A DNA stretch of 64,000 nt from Cumulibacter manganitolerans (GTDB lineage: Bacteria > Actinomycetota > Actinomycetes > Mycobacteriales > Antricoccaceae), in NCBI RefSeq assembly GCF_009602465.1, contig NZ_WBKP01000005.1:1-64000 (forward strand). Direction: 5' to 3'. The translations under genes and the position numbers were made by a program. Position 1 is the stretch's first letter; every line of letters begins with the position of its first letter. Below are positions 63,984 to 64,000 of the stretch, one piece after another. Below the pieces are notes generated by a model. It was not told where the DNA came from. It searched no databases and saw nothing but the letters and a program-made list of their open reading frames with translations.

Positions 63984-64000
63984 TCGAACGGCCCTACGAC

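Overview
The window is about 70% G+C, densely packed and read from both strands. Many genes start with GTG, many genes touch through 4-base stop/start overlaps (ATGA or GTGA), and several start codons lie 6-8 bases after a TANNNT box, as in leaderless mRNAs. Together with paired clpP1-clpP2 genes, a GlbO-type globin, a ClgR-like operator, a mycothiol-type DsbA-like protein and a CtaJ/DUF5130 pair, this indicates a chromosomal segment of a free-living actinobacterium (Actinomycetota). I cannot name the genus. No phage, integrase, transposase or CRISPR array was seen.

As I recall the Mycobacterium tuberculosis H37Rv map (Rv2444c-Rv2477c, then Rv2510c-Rv2518c), the backbone follows it: rne (partial, left edge), ndk, DUF4233, folC, valS, clpX, clpP2, clpP1, tig, rpiB, a DsbA-like nitroreductase, pepN, DUF5130 and ctaJ, glbO, an Rv2474c-like gene, thioesterases, ettA, then a HerA-like ATPase with orn and an L,D-transpeptidase. 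Accessory genes are inserted between these anchors.

Region by region. 0-3.1 kb: start of RNase E/G, then the radical-SAM pair TIGR03960/TIGR03936. 3.2-10.4 kb: enoyl-CoA hydratase-like protein, argG, MFS exporter, SDR, acyl-CoA dehydrogenase, UMF1-type MFS. 10.5-13.5 kb: ndk coupled by overlapping codons to a three-gene ABC exporter. 13.6-17.1 kb: secreted phosphoesterase, two methyltransferases, HxlR regulator. 17.1-21.4 kb: DUF4233-folC-valS. 21.6-26.8 kb: DHDPS-like aldolase, then the proteostasis block clpX, clpP2, clpP1, tig. 26.9-31.9 kb: dienelactone hydrolase, a small membrane protein, a two-component system, a Myb-like protein of unknown role, an amidohydrolase. 32-37 kb: tRNA-Pro and tRNA-Gly, PRC-barrel protein, type II NADH dehydrogenase, Eis-like acetyltransferase, rpiB, DsbA-like protein. 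37.2-45.8 kb: pepN, the DUF5130/ctaJ/amidase operon, kynureninase, an ATPase-like winged-helix protein with degenerate Walker motifs, mscS-glbO. 45.9-53.8 kb: membrane proteins, the ettA-thioesterase-thioesterase-DUF operon, a flippase, and an ACP-ketosynthase mini-operon. 53.8-64 kb: tRNA-Arg, EamA transporter, stress membrane protein, repeat-rich gap, Tat-type secreted protein, HerA-like ATPase, orn, tRNA-His, macrodomain protein, L,D-transpeptidase, DoxX, tRNA-Lys, fused carboxyltransferase.

The main non-textbook observations are: (1) three dispersed ~65-bp palindromes, each next to the 3' end of a gene, with a compensatory base-pair change; (2) a separate 25-bp-arm palindrome behind pepN; (3) a repeat-structured 388-bp gap at 55.3-55.7 kb; (4) an AAA/STAND-like winged-helix protein lacking the Walker A lysine, next to a perfect 13-bp palindrome; (5) a lysine-rich N-terminal extension on the DsbA-like protein; and (6) a recurrent leaderless-promoter signature. 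I found no clear, wholly new multi-gene system.
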